Shown: positions 46,726 to 56,354 of the stretch, piece after piece
Layout of the letters: every line of letters begins with the position of its first letter
Position numbering within the stretch: the first letter of the stretch is position 1
Source: Massilia aurea
GTDB lineage: Bacteria > Pseudomonadota > Gammaproteobacteria > Burkholderiales > Burkholderiaceae_D
Direction of reading: 5' to 3'
Assembly: GCF_024753205.1 (NCBI RefSeq)
Contig: NZ_JANUGZ010000003.1
Coordinates: forward strand, 434,001 to 498,000
DNA length: 64,000 nucleotides
Made by a program: the position numbers and the translations under genes
Notes under the pieces: generated by a model
What the model saw: only the letters and a program-made list of their open reading frames with translations
Databases searched by the model: none
What the model was told of the DNA's origin: nothing

Positions 46726-48804
46726 TTAGCCGCGACGGCCGCGGCGCGGTGCCGCATGCTCGGCGCCGCCACGCGGACCCTGGCCGCCGCCCGCACCGCC
46801 GCGGCGTGCGCCGCCACCGGTGTTGGCAAAACCGAACGTGGTCTGCAGCGGATCGGGCTGACGTGGACGGCTGCTGGCGCCAGCACCACCCGTCTTGCTG
46901 CCCTGCCCGCCGCCGAAACCGGCGCCGCGGCCTTTGCCGCCACCCTGGCCACCCGGACGACCACCGACTGGCTTGTTGCCAGGCACCGGACCATTCAGGA
47001 TGCCCTGGCCGCGGGTGCTGCCCACGCGCGTTGCCTGCGGACCGAACGGATCGACATTGCGGTTGGCGTCGGCGCGGTCGATGCGGTTGCCATCGCTGCG
47101 GTCGTTGCCACGCTCATCGTCGGCCCCGGCGCTGCGCACGTTGCCGCGCTCAGGACCGCGCGTGTTTCCACGTTCGTTGCCACGCTCATTGCCACGCTCG
47201 CTGTCGCGCGCACCGTTCGGACGCGGACCCTTGCCCGGCTTGCCGCCCGACTTGGCGTTTTTCTCCGGCGCCGCTTTTTTCTCGACACCAAAGGCCGTCA
47301 TCAGCGAACGGACATCGTTTTCTTCGAATTCTTCCCAGCGACCGCGCTTGAGGCCACTTGGCAGGGTCATCGCGCCGTAACGGGTACGGATCAGGCGCGA
47401 GACGGTCAGGCCGACCGCCTCGAACATGCGGCGCACTTCGCGGTTACGGCCTTCGCCGATGACCACGCGGTACCAGCGGTTGATGCCTTCGCCGCCGCCG
47501 TTCTGGATTTTGGAGAATGCCGCCTTGCCGTCGTCGAGATCGACGCCGGCCAGCAGTTTCTGGCGCATGCCTTCTTCAAGCTCGCCCAGCGTGCGCACCG
47601 CGTATTCACGGTCGATATTATAACGCGGGTGCATCAGGCGGTTCGCCAGGTCACCCGACGTGGTAAACAGCAGCAAGCCTTCGGTGTTGAAGTCGAGGCG
47701 GCCAACGGCCAGCCACTTGCCTGCTTTCATCGACGGCAGGCGATCGAACACCGACGGACGACCTTCCGGATCGTCATGGCTGACGATTTCGCCGGCCGGC
47801 TTGTGGTACACCAGCACGCGTGGTGGCTTGCTGCTCACGCGGCGCTGGATCAGCTTGCCGTTGATGCGCACCGCATCGGTCGGCAGGATGCGCTGGCCGA
47901 TGTGGGCCGGCTCGCCATTGACCGACACGCGACCGGCAACGATCAGGTCTTCCATGTCGCGGCGCGAACCCAGGCCCGCTTCGGCCAGCACCTTGTGCAG
48001 CTTCGGCGCGTCGTCGTCCGCGGTCAGGTCGCGGCGCACGGCCTTGACCGGCGCATTGCGGCGGGCGCCGTCGTTGGCATCGAAATCGTCCGACGTGACG
48101 AACGAGAACACGTTATCGGCCTCGTCCATCGGCTGCGGCTTGCCGCCGGGTTTACCCGGCTTGCCGTTGCGGCCGATCTGCTTGACCGGCTGGCCCTGGC
48201 GACCGGCGCCCTGCACCGGACGGTTGCTTTGCTGGTTGCGCATGCCCGGCTTTTGCTGGCCACGGCCGCGGCCTTGCGGCGCGCCGTCGACGGCAGCCTC
48301 GGCGCCAGCAGCTTCCGCCGGCGCGTCGCCTTCTGGCGCAGCGTCGGCCGCAGCAACGGCAGGCGCCGCCAGCTGCTCGAGCGCTTCGCGTTCGGCGCGC
48401 TTTTCGCGCATCTGACGGGGACCGCGTGGCTTCGGTGCAGGGGCAGGTGCTGCCTCGGCGCCGTCGGCGGCCGGCGCTGCGGCCAGCTCTTCCTTGGCAG
48501 CCTGGACTTCTTTGGCGGCCTTCATCGCGCGCGGCTTGCGCACTTTCGCGGCTGGCGCGTCGGCAGCTGGTGCATCACCAGCCAACTCGGCAGCGACTGG
48601 CGTGGCGGCGCCGGATTCACTGGCGACGGCGACCTTGCGGGTGCGCTTTGCCTTGACCGGCGCTTCCACGGCGGCGTCGACCGGCGCGGACCCGGCAGCA
48701 GCAGCCTCGGCTGCAATCATAGCCTTGGTGCGGCGCTTTGGCTTGGCGGCGGCGGTCTCGGCTGCGTCGACAGGCTTGTTTTCGGTTGGTTCAGTTGGGT
48801 TCAT
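46726..48804 (-). CDS. rluB: 23S rRNA pseudouridine synthase RluB, with long low-complexity ends
   Basis: Enzyme of 692 residues from ATG 48804 (48807 equally possible) overlapping scpB. The S4 domain ([30 protein letters not shown]) and the catalytic domain with [28 protein letters not shown] (catalytic Asp in GRLD) occupy the middle about 240 residues. The N-terminal about 260 residues are Ala/Lys-rich and the C-terminal about 190 residues are Gly/Arg/Asn-rich with [11 protein letters not shown]-like repeats. E. coli RluB has about 290 residues. The tails look like RNA-binding disordered regions, as in many Burkholderiales RluB proteins. Confidence 0.93.
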   Translation of the reverse strand: MNPTEPTENKPVDAAETAAAKPKRRTKAMIAAEAAAAGSAPVDAAVEAPVKAKRTRKVAVASESGAATPVAAELAGDAPAADAPAAKVRKPRAMKAAKEVQAAKEELAAAPAADGAEAAPAPAPKPRGPRQMREKRAEREALEQLAAPAVAAADAAPEGDAPAEAAGAEAAVDGAPQGRGRGQQKPGMRNQQSNRPVQGAGRQGQPVKQIGRNGKPGKPGGKPQPMDEADNVFSFVTSDDFDANDGARRNAPVKAVRRDLTADDDAPKLHKVLAEAGLGSRRDMEDLIVAGRVSVNGEPAHIGQRILPTDAVRINGKLIQRRVSSKPPRVLVYHKPAGEIVSHDDPEGRPSVFDRLPSMKAGKWLAVGRLDFNTEGLLLFTTSGDLANRLMHPRYNIDREYAVRTLGELEEGMRQKLLAGVDLDDGKAAFSKIQNGGGEGINRWYRVVIGEGRNREVRRMFEAVGLTVSRLIRTRYGAMTLPSGLKRGRWEEFEENDVRSLMTAFGVEKKAAPEKNAKSGGKPGKGPRPNGARDSERGNERGNERGNTRGPERGNVRSAGADDERGNDRSDGNRIDRADANRNVDPFGPQATRVGSTRGQGILNGPVPGNKPVGGRPGGQGGGKGRGAGFGGGQGSKTGGAGASSRPRQPDPLQTTFGFANTGGGARRGGAGGGQGPRGGAEHAAPRRGRRG

Positions 48805-49525
48805 CATTCGTATCTTTATTGTGCTGACCCGCCTCGGCAATTCCGTCGTCTGTCAGGTCTGGTATCGACACTTCAATCGGTGAAGTGTCCGGATGTGGGA
48901 CGGGCGCGCCGGCGTCCGCCTTCTCAAAATTGTCGTTCAGTGCTGCTTCCAGTGCTTCCAGACTGCGTGCGTCCGGCCCCTCGGCCAGCGCCTGCAGCGG
49001 CGGCAGTTGCGACAGCGACGCCAGGCCCAGGTCATCCAGGAACTGGCGCGTCGTGCCCAGCAGCGCCGGGCGCCCTACTACTTCGCGGTGGCCAAGCACG
49101 TCGATCCAGCCGCGGTCTTCCAGCATTTTGATCGTCTGCGAATTGACCGCCACGCCGCGAATTTCTTCGATATCGCCGCGCGTGACCGGCTGGCGATAGG
49201 CAATGATGGCCAGCGTTTCCAGCGTCGCCCGCGAATACTTCGGCGGCTTCTCGGGTGACAGCCGGTCGAGATATGGCTTCATTTCGGGACGGCTCTGGAA
49301 ACGCCAGCCCGAGGCCAGGCTGACGATCTCGATGCCGCGGCCGTCCCAGTCCTGGCGAAGTTCTTCCAGCAAAATCTTGATCGTATCGGCGCCAACGCCG
49401 GCGCCCTGGCTGCGACCGCTCGCATCGACGTCGGCGAACAGCTTTTTCATGCCGTGGATCGACATTGGCTCGCGGGCGCACAGCAAGGCGGTTTCGAGGA
49501 CGCGCTTGGCCTCGTCAGTATTCAT
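48791..49525 (-). CDS. scpB: Chromosome segregation and condensation protein ScpB
   Basis: Winged-helix partner of the SMC-ScpA condensin, 244 residues. Motifs are [30 protein letters not shown] at the start, [72 protein letters not shown], then an acidic tail. It precedes and overlaps rluB, a common proteobacterial pair. scpA is not in the window. Confidence 0.95.
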   Translation of the reverse strand: MNTDEAKRVLETALLCAREPMSIHGMKKLFADVDASGRSQGAGVGADTIKILLEELRQDWDGRGIEIVSLASGWRFQSRPEMKPYLDRLSPEKPPKYSRATLETLAIIAYRQPVTRGDIEEIRGVAVNSQTIKMLEDRGWIDVLGHREVVGRPALLGTTRQFLDDLGLASLSQLPPLQALAEGPDARSLEALEAALNDNFEKADAGAPVPHPDTSPIEVSIPDLTDDGIAEAGQHNKDTNDEPN

Positions 49526-49944
49526 AGTGCGATGTCGTCAATCCACAAACAATAGCGGTAGCAGAAACAGAATCCGCGCAACAGAACAAGGGCAAACACG
49601 GTTAGCGCCCGGCAACCGCGCAACGAGCGACGCCGGCGCATGGGCGGCTAGCCTGCTGTTTGCGATTTGCTGCCTGATACTGGAATCCGTGGGTCCGGGG
49701 CTGATGCGCCGGACAGTCTATTACACGACGGACAAGGAACCCGTCGCGGGCAACCTGCCTCTGAATGTTGATGCTCGTTGGGAAACGCGGCGCATCGGCG
49801 CACTCGCCATGTTCGGGAGGCGCCGGGGAGCGGCCTGTGCGGCACGCGGAGGGACGACGACGTTTCTTGCAACTGGCGGCCATTGTACCCGATAAAACCG
49901 CGTAGTGGACAAGCGACCAGCCACGCGGCGGATAGCTAGTGGCG
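49526..49944. other. 420-bp gap between glk and scpB with no recognised gene
   Basis: No frame here has convincing protein character and I see no tRNA or strong terminator. Base composition is similar to the coding regions. It must hold the scpB promoter. It might contain a decayed gene or a small RNA, but nothing in the sequence shows that. Confidence 0.4.
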
Positions 49945-50940
49945 TCAGTCTGACAGTTTTTCGGACAAAATCGCTGACACGCCAACAAAGGCCGGGTATT
50001 CGGCGGTGATGACGTAGGTCGGCACGGCCGTCAGGTAATGGACGAAGCGCCCTTTTTGTTCGAAGCGGCGGCGGAACGACGAGCGGTCGAAGCGCGCGCC
50101 CAGGCGGGGAACGATGCCGCCACCAATATAGATACCGCCCTGCGCGCCGAGCGTAACGGCCAGATTGCCGGCCACGGTGCCCAGCATGCCGCAGAATGCT
50201 TCGAGCACGTCGTCGCACAGCGGGCACTCGCCCGACAGCGCGCGGCGCGAAATCTCGGCAGCGCTGAGGCGCTCGTTGGGGCTGCCGGCGCGATCGGCCA
50301 GCGCGCGGTAGATCAGTTCGACGCCGGCGCCAGACAGGAAGCGCTCGAACGAGACGTGGTCGTATTCGCGCCAGGCAAATTGCAGGATCGCGATTTCGTC
50401 GTCGTTGATGGGCGCGAAGCTCACGTGCCCGCCTTCGCTGCGCAATGCCGTCCATGAGCTGGCGCACGGGATCAGGCCCGACACGCCCAGGCCGGTGCCG
50501 GCGCCGATCAGGCCCAGCGCCGTGTCCGGCTGTGGCACGCCGCCGCCGACCTGGCGCTTGTGCTCGCCCAGATGCGGCAGCGAACGGGCCAGTGCCGAAA
50601 AGTCATTAACCACCATCAGGATCTCGAAGCCGCATTCGACCCGCAATGCTTCGGTCGAAAATTCCCAGTGGTGGTTGGTCATGCGCACATAGTCACCCGT
50701 GACCGGGTTGGCAATTGCCAGCGCCGCATGCCGGATGGGACTGGAGGTCAGCGCCTGAACGGTCGGACCAGCCAGGTAAGTGCGCATTGCGTCGCCCAGC
50801 GTGGCATAGGCGGCGCATGGCAGGATTTCGACGCCCTCGAGCTGACCAGGACCACGCTCGATCGCGAAACGACAATTGGTGCCGCCGATATCGGCCAGCA
50901 GGCGGGGGCCGCCAGCATGCAGGCGGGGGAACTCAGTCAT
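49945..50940 (-). CDS. glk: Glucokinase
   Basis: Phosphorylates glucose to glucose 6-phosphate; about 331 residues from ATG 50940 (other in-frame starts at 50946, 50958 and GTG 50967; none has a good ribosome site). Motifs: [16 protein letters not shown] (phosphate 1), [23 protein letters not shown] (substrate loop), [15 protein letters not shown] (catalytic Asp in VNDF), [17 protein letters not shown], and [10 protein letters not shown]. The C-terminal [22 protein letters not shown] is typical of the Glk (PF02685) family. A HexR-like operator is upstream, placing it in the glucose catabolism regulon. Confidence 0.95.
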   Translation of the reverse strand: MTEFPRLHAGGPRLLADIGGTNCRFAIERGPGQLEGVEILPCAAYATLGDAMRTYLAGPTVQALTSSPIRHAALAIANPVTGDYVRMTNHHWEFSTEALRVECGFEILMVVNDFSALARSLPHLGEHKRQVGGGVPQPDTALGLIGAGTGLGVSGLIPCASSWTALRSEGGHVSFAPINDDEIAILQFAWREYDHVSFERFLSGAGVELIYRALADRAGSPNERLSAAEISRRALSGECPLCDDVLEAFCGMLGTVAGNLAVTLGAQGGIYIGGGIVPRLGARFDRSSFRRRFEQKGRFVHYLTAVPTYVITAEYPAFVGVSAILSEKLSD

Positions 50941-51023
50941 GGACATGGAAGCGGTCATTGCGGGCACAGTAAAGGCGAAGCCGCAAGCTTACTAAATATT
51001 TTGCCTTCAAGACAAGAACTATC

Positions 51024-51038
51024 TGTAGTTTTGCTACA
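51024..51038 (-). promoter_or_regulatory. HexR-type operator upstream of glk
   Basis: TGTAGTTTTGCTACA is a near-perfect palindrome that fits the HexR consensus TGTARTWWWAYTACA at 14 of 15 positions. It lies about 60-85 bp upstream of the possible glk starts. HexR is the RpiR-family sensor of 2-keto-3-deoxy-6-phosphogluconate that controls glucose catabolic genes in beta- and gammaproteobacteria. Confidence 0.7.
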
Positions 51039-51130
51039 GACAATGGCATGTGTCAGGGCTTACTTACGTAAAAAAACCGCTTTTTCATCGTAATTGCACT
51101 ACCTGTACACTCTGCTGTGCCGAAGACCGG

Positions 51131-52075
51131 TCAGCAAGGCGCCGGATCGAGCGAGGATGTGACGTCGCCCCGCCCGTTCCAGGCATCGAGCCCGCCCTTG
51201 AGCGCGCGCACGCGGCGAAAGCCGTTGGCAGCGAACTGGTGTGCAACCTGTGCGGCCGTCACGTCGTCGGGACAACTGCAGTAGACCACAATCTCGCGCT
51301 TGCGGTCGAGCGATGCCATTAATTTACCCGGCTCGCACGCGCGGAAAATGAGCGCGCCGGGAATGGGCGCTTCAAGATCCTGCGCCGTCAGGCTGCGCGC
51401 ATCGATGAGCACCGGCTGTGCGCCGCTGTCGATCAGCGCCAGCAATTCGGCCATCTCGATGCGCTCGGCGCCGCTGCGTGAACGGTGCCGGCGCCGCTCG
51501 GCATACTTGAAGGCGATGAACAGGCCCAGCACGCTGGCGACGACGACCAGCGCCGTGCTGCCCATCGTCGACAGAATGTCGAGCACGTCGTCGACGCTGT
51601 CGTGGAACCAGGCGCCCAGCAGGATGCCGACGCCGCTCCACAGCGCCGCGCCCGTGACAGCGTACAGCAGGAAGGGCTTCGGGGCCACGCCCATCGCGCC
51701 CGACAACGGCGCGGCGATGGTGTTAAAGCCCGGGATGAACTTGGACACCAGCAGCGACTTCACGCCAAACCGGCTGAAGCGGTCTTCGGTCTGGTTGACG
51801 CACGAATCGGGGGACAGGGAAATTTTGCACAGCAACCGCAGGATGCGCTTGCCATAGAAGCGCCCGGCACGGAACCAGAACACATCGCAGATCAGGCAGG
51901 CGCTGATGGCGGCCAACCACACGAGCTGCCAGCTGACATCGGCCTCGACCGACAGCGCGCCAGCCACGATGAGGATCGGGTAGGCGGGAATGGGCAAGCC
52001 AAACTGCTCGACGAGAACGATGCCGAACACGATCAGCACGCCATAGACTTGAATGAGTTCGACTAACTGGGGCAT
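51131..52075 (-). CDS. DedA-family membrane protein fused to a rhodanese domain
   Basis: A 314-residue protein from ATG 52075. Residues 1 to about 200 are a DedA/SNARE-associated membrane domain with five or so hydrophobic segments and the motifs EQFGLPIPAYPILIVAGAL and FIPGFNTIAAPLSGAMG. DedA proteins are linked to membrane homeostasis and lipid-carrier flipping. Residues about 212-310 are a rhodanese domain (PVLIDARSLTAQDLEAPIPGALIF; active-site Cys in VVYCSCPDD; GFRRVRALKGGLDAWNG). The domain pair is known elsewhere; its purpose is unclear. Confidence 0.9.
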   Translation of the reverse strand: MPQLVELIQVYGVLIVFGIVLVEQFGLPIPAYPILIVAGALSVEADVSWQLVWLAAISACLICDVFWFRAGRFYGKRILRLLCKISLSPDSCVNQTEDRFSRFGVKSLLVSKFIPGFNTIAAPLSGAMGVAPKPFLLYAVTGAALWSGVGILLGAWFHDSVDDVLDILSTMGSTALVVVASVLGLFIAFKYAERRRHRSRSGAERIEMAELLALIDSGAQPVLIDARSLTAQDLEAPIPGALIFRACEPGKLMASLDRKREIVVYCSCPDDVTAAQVAHQFAANGFRRVRALKGGLDAWNGRGDVTSSLDPAPC

Positions 52076-52183
52076 CGTCACAGTGTACGTGAATTGCGCT
52101 GGCGGCACAGGAATGCGACCTGTTTCGGCAGCCTGTTTGGCATATTCGCAACGGTCTTTCGCGGCATCGGCAACGACCCGTCG

Positions 52184-53875
52184 TTACACCCCGCGCGGAA
52201 TCGCCGCCAGCAGCGACTTCGTGTACGGATGTTGCGGGTTGCGGTACAGCGCATCGGCATCGGCGACTTCGACCACGCCGCCGTTCTGCATCACCATCAC
52301 CTGGTCGGAGATGTACTTCACCACCGACAGGTCATGCGAGATGAAGATATAGCTCAGGCCAAATTCGTCCTGCAAATCCTGCAGCAGGTTCAGCACCTGG
52401 GCCTGGACCGACACGTCCAGCGCCGAGACGGATTCGTCGCAGACGAGGATCTCGGGCTGCATCGTCAGGCAGCGCGCAATGGCAATGCGCTGACGCTGCC
52501 CGCCCGAAAATTCATGGGGATAACGCCCGTAGGCCGCGTCCGGCAAGCCGACGCGCCCCAGCAGGGTGCGCGCCAGCGCGGCGCGCTCGGCCTCGTGCGC
52601 GCCGATCCCGTGGATGCGCATCGGTTCGAGCAGGATCTGGCCGACCGTGAAACGCGGATTGAGCGAGGCATACGGATTCTGAAAAATGATCTGGATGCGC
52701 CGCTTGTAAGGCTGGAATTCGCGGTCGGACATCGCCACCAGATCGCGCCCTTCAAACAGCGCCGAGCCGCCCGTTGCGCGGTGCAGCCGCAACAGCGTCA
52801 GGCCCACCGTCGTCTTGCCCGATCCCGATTCACCGACCACGCCCAGCGTCTTGCCGCGCGCCAGCGTGAACGACACATCCTTCACCGCCTTGAATTCGCG
52901 CTTGCCGCACAGGCCCTCGCGCGTCCAGAAACTCTTGGCCAGATTCCTGACCACCAGCAGCGGCGCATCGCCGGCATGCGTGCCGCGCACACGCTGCGGC
53001 AGTTGCGCACCAGCGAGCACGCGCCCTGCCAGATAATCGTCGATCACCGGCAGGCGCAGCGGACGCGCATCGAGCGATGGCCGGCAATGCAGCAGTGCAC
53101 GGGTATAGGCGTCCTGCGGGGCGCCGAATACCTGCGCGGCAGTGCCCTCCTCGCGCACCTCGCCGTGGCGCATCACGATCACGCGATCGGCGATTTCGCC
53201 CACCAGTCCCAGGTCGTGCGTGATGAACAGCACAGCCATGCGCCGCTCGCGCTGCAGGCGCGCGATCAGGTCCATGATCTGCTTCTGGATCGTCACGTCG
53301 AGCGCCGTGGTCGGCTCGTCGGCAATCAGCAATCTGGGCTCGCAGGCAATGGCCATCGCGATCATCACGCGCTGCTGCTGGCCGCCCGACAGGTGGCCCG
53401 GGTAGGCGTCGATCTTGCGCGCCGGATCGGGAATGCCCACTTCGGCCAGCAGCTCGAGCGTGCGGGCACGCGCCGCGCGCTTGTCCATGCCCATGTGCTG
53501 GCGCAGCACTTCGCCGATCTGGAACCCCACCGTGAACACGGGATTGAGCGACGACATCGGCTCCTGGAAAATCATCGCGATGTCCTTGCCGCACAAGGCG
53601 CGCCGCGCCGCCAGCGGCAGACCCAGCAGCTCGCGGCCGGCAAACGCGATGCGCGAGGCTGGATCGACAATCGTCGTCTCGGGCGGCAGCAGCCCCATCA
53701 CGGCGAGCGAACTGACCGACTTGCCGCTGCCCGATTCGCCCACCAGCGCCACCGTGGTGTTGTCCGGCACGTCGAACGAGACGCCTTTCAGCGCGGCGCT
53801 GGTGCGGTGCTTGTCGACCCGGAACGCGATGCGCAGATCGCGCACCCGGAGCAAAGGCATGGTTTCTTGGGTCAT
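52184..53875 (-). CDS. yejF: Peptide ABC transporter, tandem ATPase YejF
   Basis: Fused ATP-binding subunit of 563 residues with two ABC cassettes. Cassette 1: Walker A GESGSGKSVSS, signature LSGGQQQRVMIAMA, Walker B LLIADEPTTALDV. Cassette 2: Walker A GESGSGKTTVGL, signature FSGGQRQRIAIARCL, Walker B ILVCDESVSALDV. Both carry the oligopeptide/dipeptide C-terminal extension (PQHPYTKSLLAAIPRG). ATG 53875 overlaps the yejE stop (ATGA). It powers uptake through YejB/YejE. Confidence 0.94.
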   Translation of the reverse strand: MTQETMPLLRVRDLRIAFRVDKHRTSAALKGVSFDVPDNTTVALVGESGSGKSVSSLAVMGLLPPETTIVDPASRIAFAGRELLGLPLAARRALCGKDIAMIFQEPMSSLNPVFTVGFQIGEVLRQHMGMDKRAARARTLELLAEVGIPDPARKIDAYPGHLSGGQQQRVMIAMAIACEPRLLIADEPTTALDVTIQKQIMDLIARLQRERRMAVLFITHDLGLVGEIADRVIVMRHGEVREEGTAAQVFGAPQDAYTRALLHCRPSLDARPLRLPVIDDYLAGRVLAGAQLPQRVRGTHAGDAPLLVVRNLAKSFWTREGLCGKREFKAVKDVSFTLARGKTLGVVGESGSGKTTVGLTLLRLHRATGGSALFEGRDLVAMSDREFQPYKRRIQIIFQNPYASLNPRFTVGQILLEPMRIHGIGAHEAERAALARTLLGRVGLPDAAYGRYPHEFSGGQRQRIAIARCLTMQPEILVCDESVSALDVSVQAQVLNLLQDLQDEFGLSYIFISHDLSVVKYISDQVMVMQNGGVVEVADADALYRNPQHPYTKSLLAAIPRGV

Positions 53876-54891
53876 TTGATCTTGGGGTCGAGCGCGTCGC
53901 GCAAGGCGTCGGCAAACAGCGAAAAACTGGTGACCAGCACCGCCATGGCGCCAGCCGCGGCCGCCAGTTGCCACCACTTGCCGAGGATGAGTTCATTCTG
54001 CGCTTCGTTGAGCATGCTGCCCCACGAGACAGTGCCCACCGGCACACCGAAGCCCAGGAACGACAGGATCACTTCGGCCTTGATGAAGCCGACCACGAGG
54101 ATCGACATCTGCACCAGCGCCACGTGCGACACGTTCGGCAGGATGTGCCCGAACATGCGCTGCCAGTTCGATGCGCCGATGGCGTTGGCCGCCATCACGT
54201 ATTCGCGCGCGCTGTGCTTGATGTACTCGGCGCGCATCAGGCGAAACGGTCCCGTCCAGCCGGTCAGGCCCAGGATCAGCACGATGGTCGTCACGCCCTT
54301 TTGCTGCAGCACGGCGGCCACGGTCAGGATCATCAGGATCGACGGAATCGACGTGAAGATGCTGTAGAACCAGTTGAACAGATCGTCGACCCAGCCACCG
54401 AAGAACCCGGCGACGGCGCCGAACAGCGTGCCCAGCGTGACGGCCAAGAGCGCCGCAACCAGGCCGACGACGATCGACGTTTCGCCGCCCTTGATCGTTT
54501 TCCTGACGATGTCGTGGCCCCATTTATCGGCGCCAAACAGCAGCGTCGTGCGCTTGGCCACCGGCGGGTGCGTTGCCGCCACCTGGGCCTGCAAGGCTGC
54601 CAGTTCGGCCGCGAGCGGATCGAACGCATTCGGCGGCGTGGCGCGCGGCAGTTGCGCCTGCGCCAGCGCGCGCGCCGTCGCATCGGCGCCGACAAAGCCC
54701 GGCGGCGCGTAATTGACGGCCACTTCGTCTTCCCAGTCGGCGGCCACCAGGCCCGTGCTTGACAGCAGCACCAGCAGCAAAAAGCCGGCCACGACGGCAA
54801 GCGCCGCCATCGCCACGCGGTCGGCCCGCAGGCGGCGCCAGGCCAGCGTCCACAGGCCGGCTGAATCGTCGGATGTCTGCATCGTCATCAT
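53872..54891 (-). CDS. yejE: Peptide ABC transporter permease YejE
   Basis: Inner-membrane permease of 339 residues. One N-terminal hydrophobic helix (ALAVVAGFLLLVLLSSTGLV) is followed by a periplasmic stretch, then the BPD_transp_1 domain with five helices and the EAA-like loop (REYVMAANAIGASNWQRMFGHILPN). HDIVRKTIKGGETSIVVGL is typical of DppC/YejE. Its first ATG overlaps the yejB stop. Confidence 0.93.
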   Translation of the reverse strand: MMTMQTSDDSAGLWTLAWRRLRADRVAMAALAVVAGFLLLVLLSSTGLVAADWEDEVAVNYAPPGFVGADATARALAQAQLPRATPPNAFDPLAAELAALQAQVAATHPPVAKRTTLLFGADKWGHDIVRKTIKGGETSIVVGLVAALLAVTLGTLFGAVAGFFGGWVDDLFNWFYSIFTSIPSILMILTVAAVLQQKGVTTIVLILGLTGWTGPFRLMRAEYIKHSAREYVMAANAIGASNWQRMFGHILPNVSHVALVQMSILVVGFIKAEVILSFLGFGVPVGTVSWGSMLNEAQNELILGKWWQLAAAAGAMAVLVTSFSLFADALRDALDPKIK

Positions 54892-55826
54892 CGGAATTGC
54901 ACGCGCGGATCGACGGCGCGGTACAGCAGGTCGGCCAGCAGATTGAACACCATCGTCGCGGCCGCGACGTAGACCGTGATCGCCTTGATCACCGGGAAGT
55001 CGCTGCGTTCAACGGCAAGAATGACTTCGCGCCCGATGCCGGGAATGCCGAAGAAACGCTCGAGCAGGAAAGCACCGATCAGCAGCGCCGGCAGGTTCGC
55101 CATCACGTGCGTGATGATGGGAATGGCCGCATTGCGCAGCACGTGCACCCAGACGATGCGGCGTTCGCTCAAGCCCTTGGCGCGCGCCGTGCGCACGTAG
55201 TCCTGCCCCACTTCGTCGAGCACGAAACTGCGGTACAGGCGCAGCGTCGGCGCAATCGAGACCGCCAGGCCAATGATGATCGGCAGCAGCGCGTAGTGCA
55301 GCAGATTCTCACCCAGGCTGCTGCCCCAGCCCTGCACCGGAAACAGGCCCAGCTGGTAGGCAAACACGTACTGGAACACCGAGATATACACGAGGATCGA
55401 GATCGACATGCCCACCGTGCAGGCAACCATCACGGCGCGGTCGGTCAGCGAGCCGCGCACGAAGGCAATCCCCAGCGCCAGCGCAATGCCGAAGAACACT
55501 TCGAGCACGGTCAGCGGGATCAAAACAGTGAGCGATGGCCCCAGGCGGCTGGTGATGATCTGCGCCACCGGTTCGCCCGTGCTCCAGGCATTGCCGAAGT
55601 CGAACGTGACGATTTGCTTGACGAAGATCCACAGTTGTATCGGATACGGCTCATCTAGGCCCAGCTGGCGCCGGATGTTCTCGATGGCGTTCGCATCGGC
55701 CATCTTGCCCGCCAACAGATAGGCCGGATCACCGCCGACCCAGTTGAACAGCATGAACACCAGCAGCACGACACCCGCCATGGTCGGCAACATTTGCCAC
55801 AGGCGCCGGACGATATAAGCAAGCAT
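54888..55826 (-). CDS. yejB: Peptide ABC transporter permease YejB
   Basis: Inner-membrane permease of 312 residues from ATG 55826 (GGGAG 5 nt upstream; a longer frame to 55877 lacks a ribosome site). It begins MLAYIVRRLWQMLPTMAGVVLLVFMLFNWVGGDPAY, the DppB-type N-terminus, and has the loop QDYVRTARAKGLSERRIVWVHVLRNAAIPII. First gene of yejBEF. The usual periplasmic binding protein gene yejA is missing from both sides. Confidence 0.93.
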   Translation of the reverse strand: MLAYIVRRLWQMLPTMAGVVLLVFMLFNWVGGDPAYLLAGKMADANAIENIRRQLGLDEPYPIQLWIFVKQIVTFDFGNAWSTGEPVAQIITSRLGPSLTVLIPLTVLEVFFGIALALGIAFVRGSLTDRAVMVACTVGMSISILVYISVFQYVFAYQLGLFPVQGWGSSLGENLLHYALLPIIIGLAVSIAPTLRLYRSFVLDEVGQDYVRTARAKGLSERRIVWVHVLRNAAIPIITHVMANLPALLIGAFLLERFFGIPGIGREVILAVERSDFPVIKAITVYVAAATMVFNLLADLLYRAVDPRVQFR

Positions 55827-56354
55827 GACACTCCCGAACCGGGACCAGGCAAATGTGCCATTTCCCGCGAAATTCACTAACCCGATACAGGCGTTGCGAA
55901 CCCGACACGATAGCGCATATCGGCGTGGGCTGACAGATGCAGGATGTCATGCGGGAATAGATACGGGTTATCGAATGTACTGACATTTGTGACATTTAAA
56001 TCGGGACGACAACGTGTCATCGACGACTCTGCATACATACGCCGAACAGCAATATCTGCCAAATATTCTAAAAATCACCGCATTAAATACCGAACAAACT
56101 ATATTTTCCTTCATATATTCCACATATTATTTTTCATGTCGGAATCATGGCTAGCACCAAAATGCATACTTGTACAGACTAGTTGGCGCACAGTTGTATT
56201 TTTGATTCGTAAAGACTTTATACGTTGACACTGCCTTACCGGAAATGTTTTTATTGCCAAGTAGTAAAAATTCGACGCCGCTATTCGCGGTGGCAATCCA
56301 ATGACATCACTGCAGGCGACATCCGCCCTGCAGGTCTTACCTGGGAAAATCGAC
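55827..56354. promoter_or_regulatory. AT-rich divergent region yejB / TonB receptor
   Basis: A 528-bp gap without a credible gene. The part from about 56030 to 56280 is clearly AT-rich compared with the genes around it. It holds the receptor promoter at 56225, a direct repeat TGACATTT (about 55979-55998), and in the receptor leader a near-perfect hairpin CTGCAGGCG/CGCCCTGCAG (about 56312-56334). Confidence 0.6.
56225..56254 (+). promoter_or_regulatory. Promoter of the large TonB-dependent receptor
   Basis: Perfect TTGACA (56225-56230), 18-bp spacer and TTTTAT (4/6). The transcript would start near 56261, giving a 94-nt leader before the ATG at 56355. No Fur box is visible, unlike the receptor at the left edge. 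Confidence 0.55.

Noticed and set aside
46645-49131. 828-codon plus-strand ORF
   Set aside because: It is antisense to rluB and scpB; high GC produces long shadow frames. The minus-strand proteins have clear family motifs.
49203-49895. Plus-strand ORF covering the scpB-glk gap
   Set aside because: More than half is antisense to scpB, the rest has no protein-like pattern or ribosome site.
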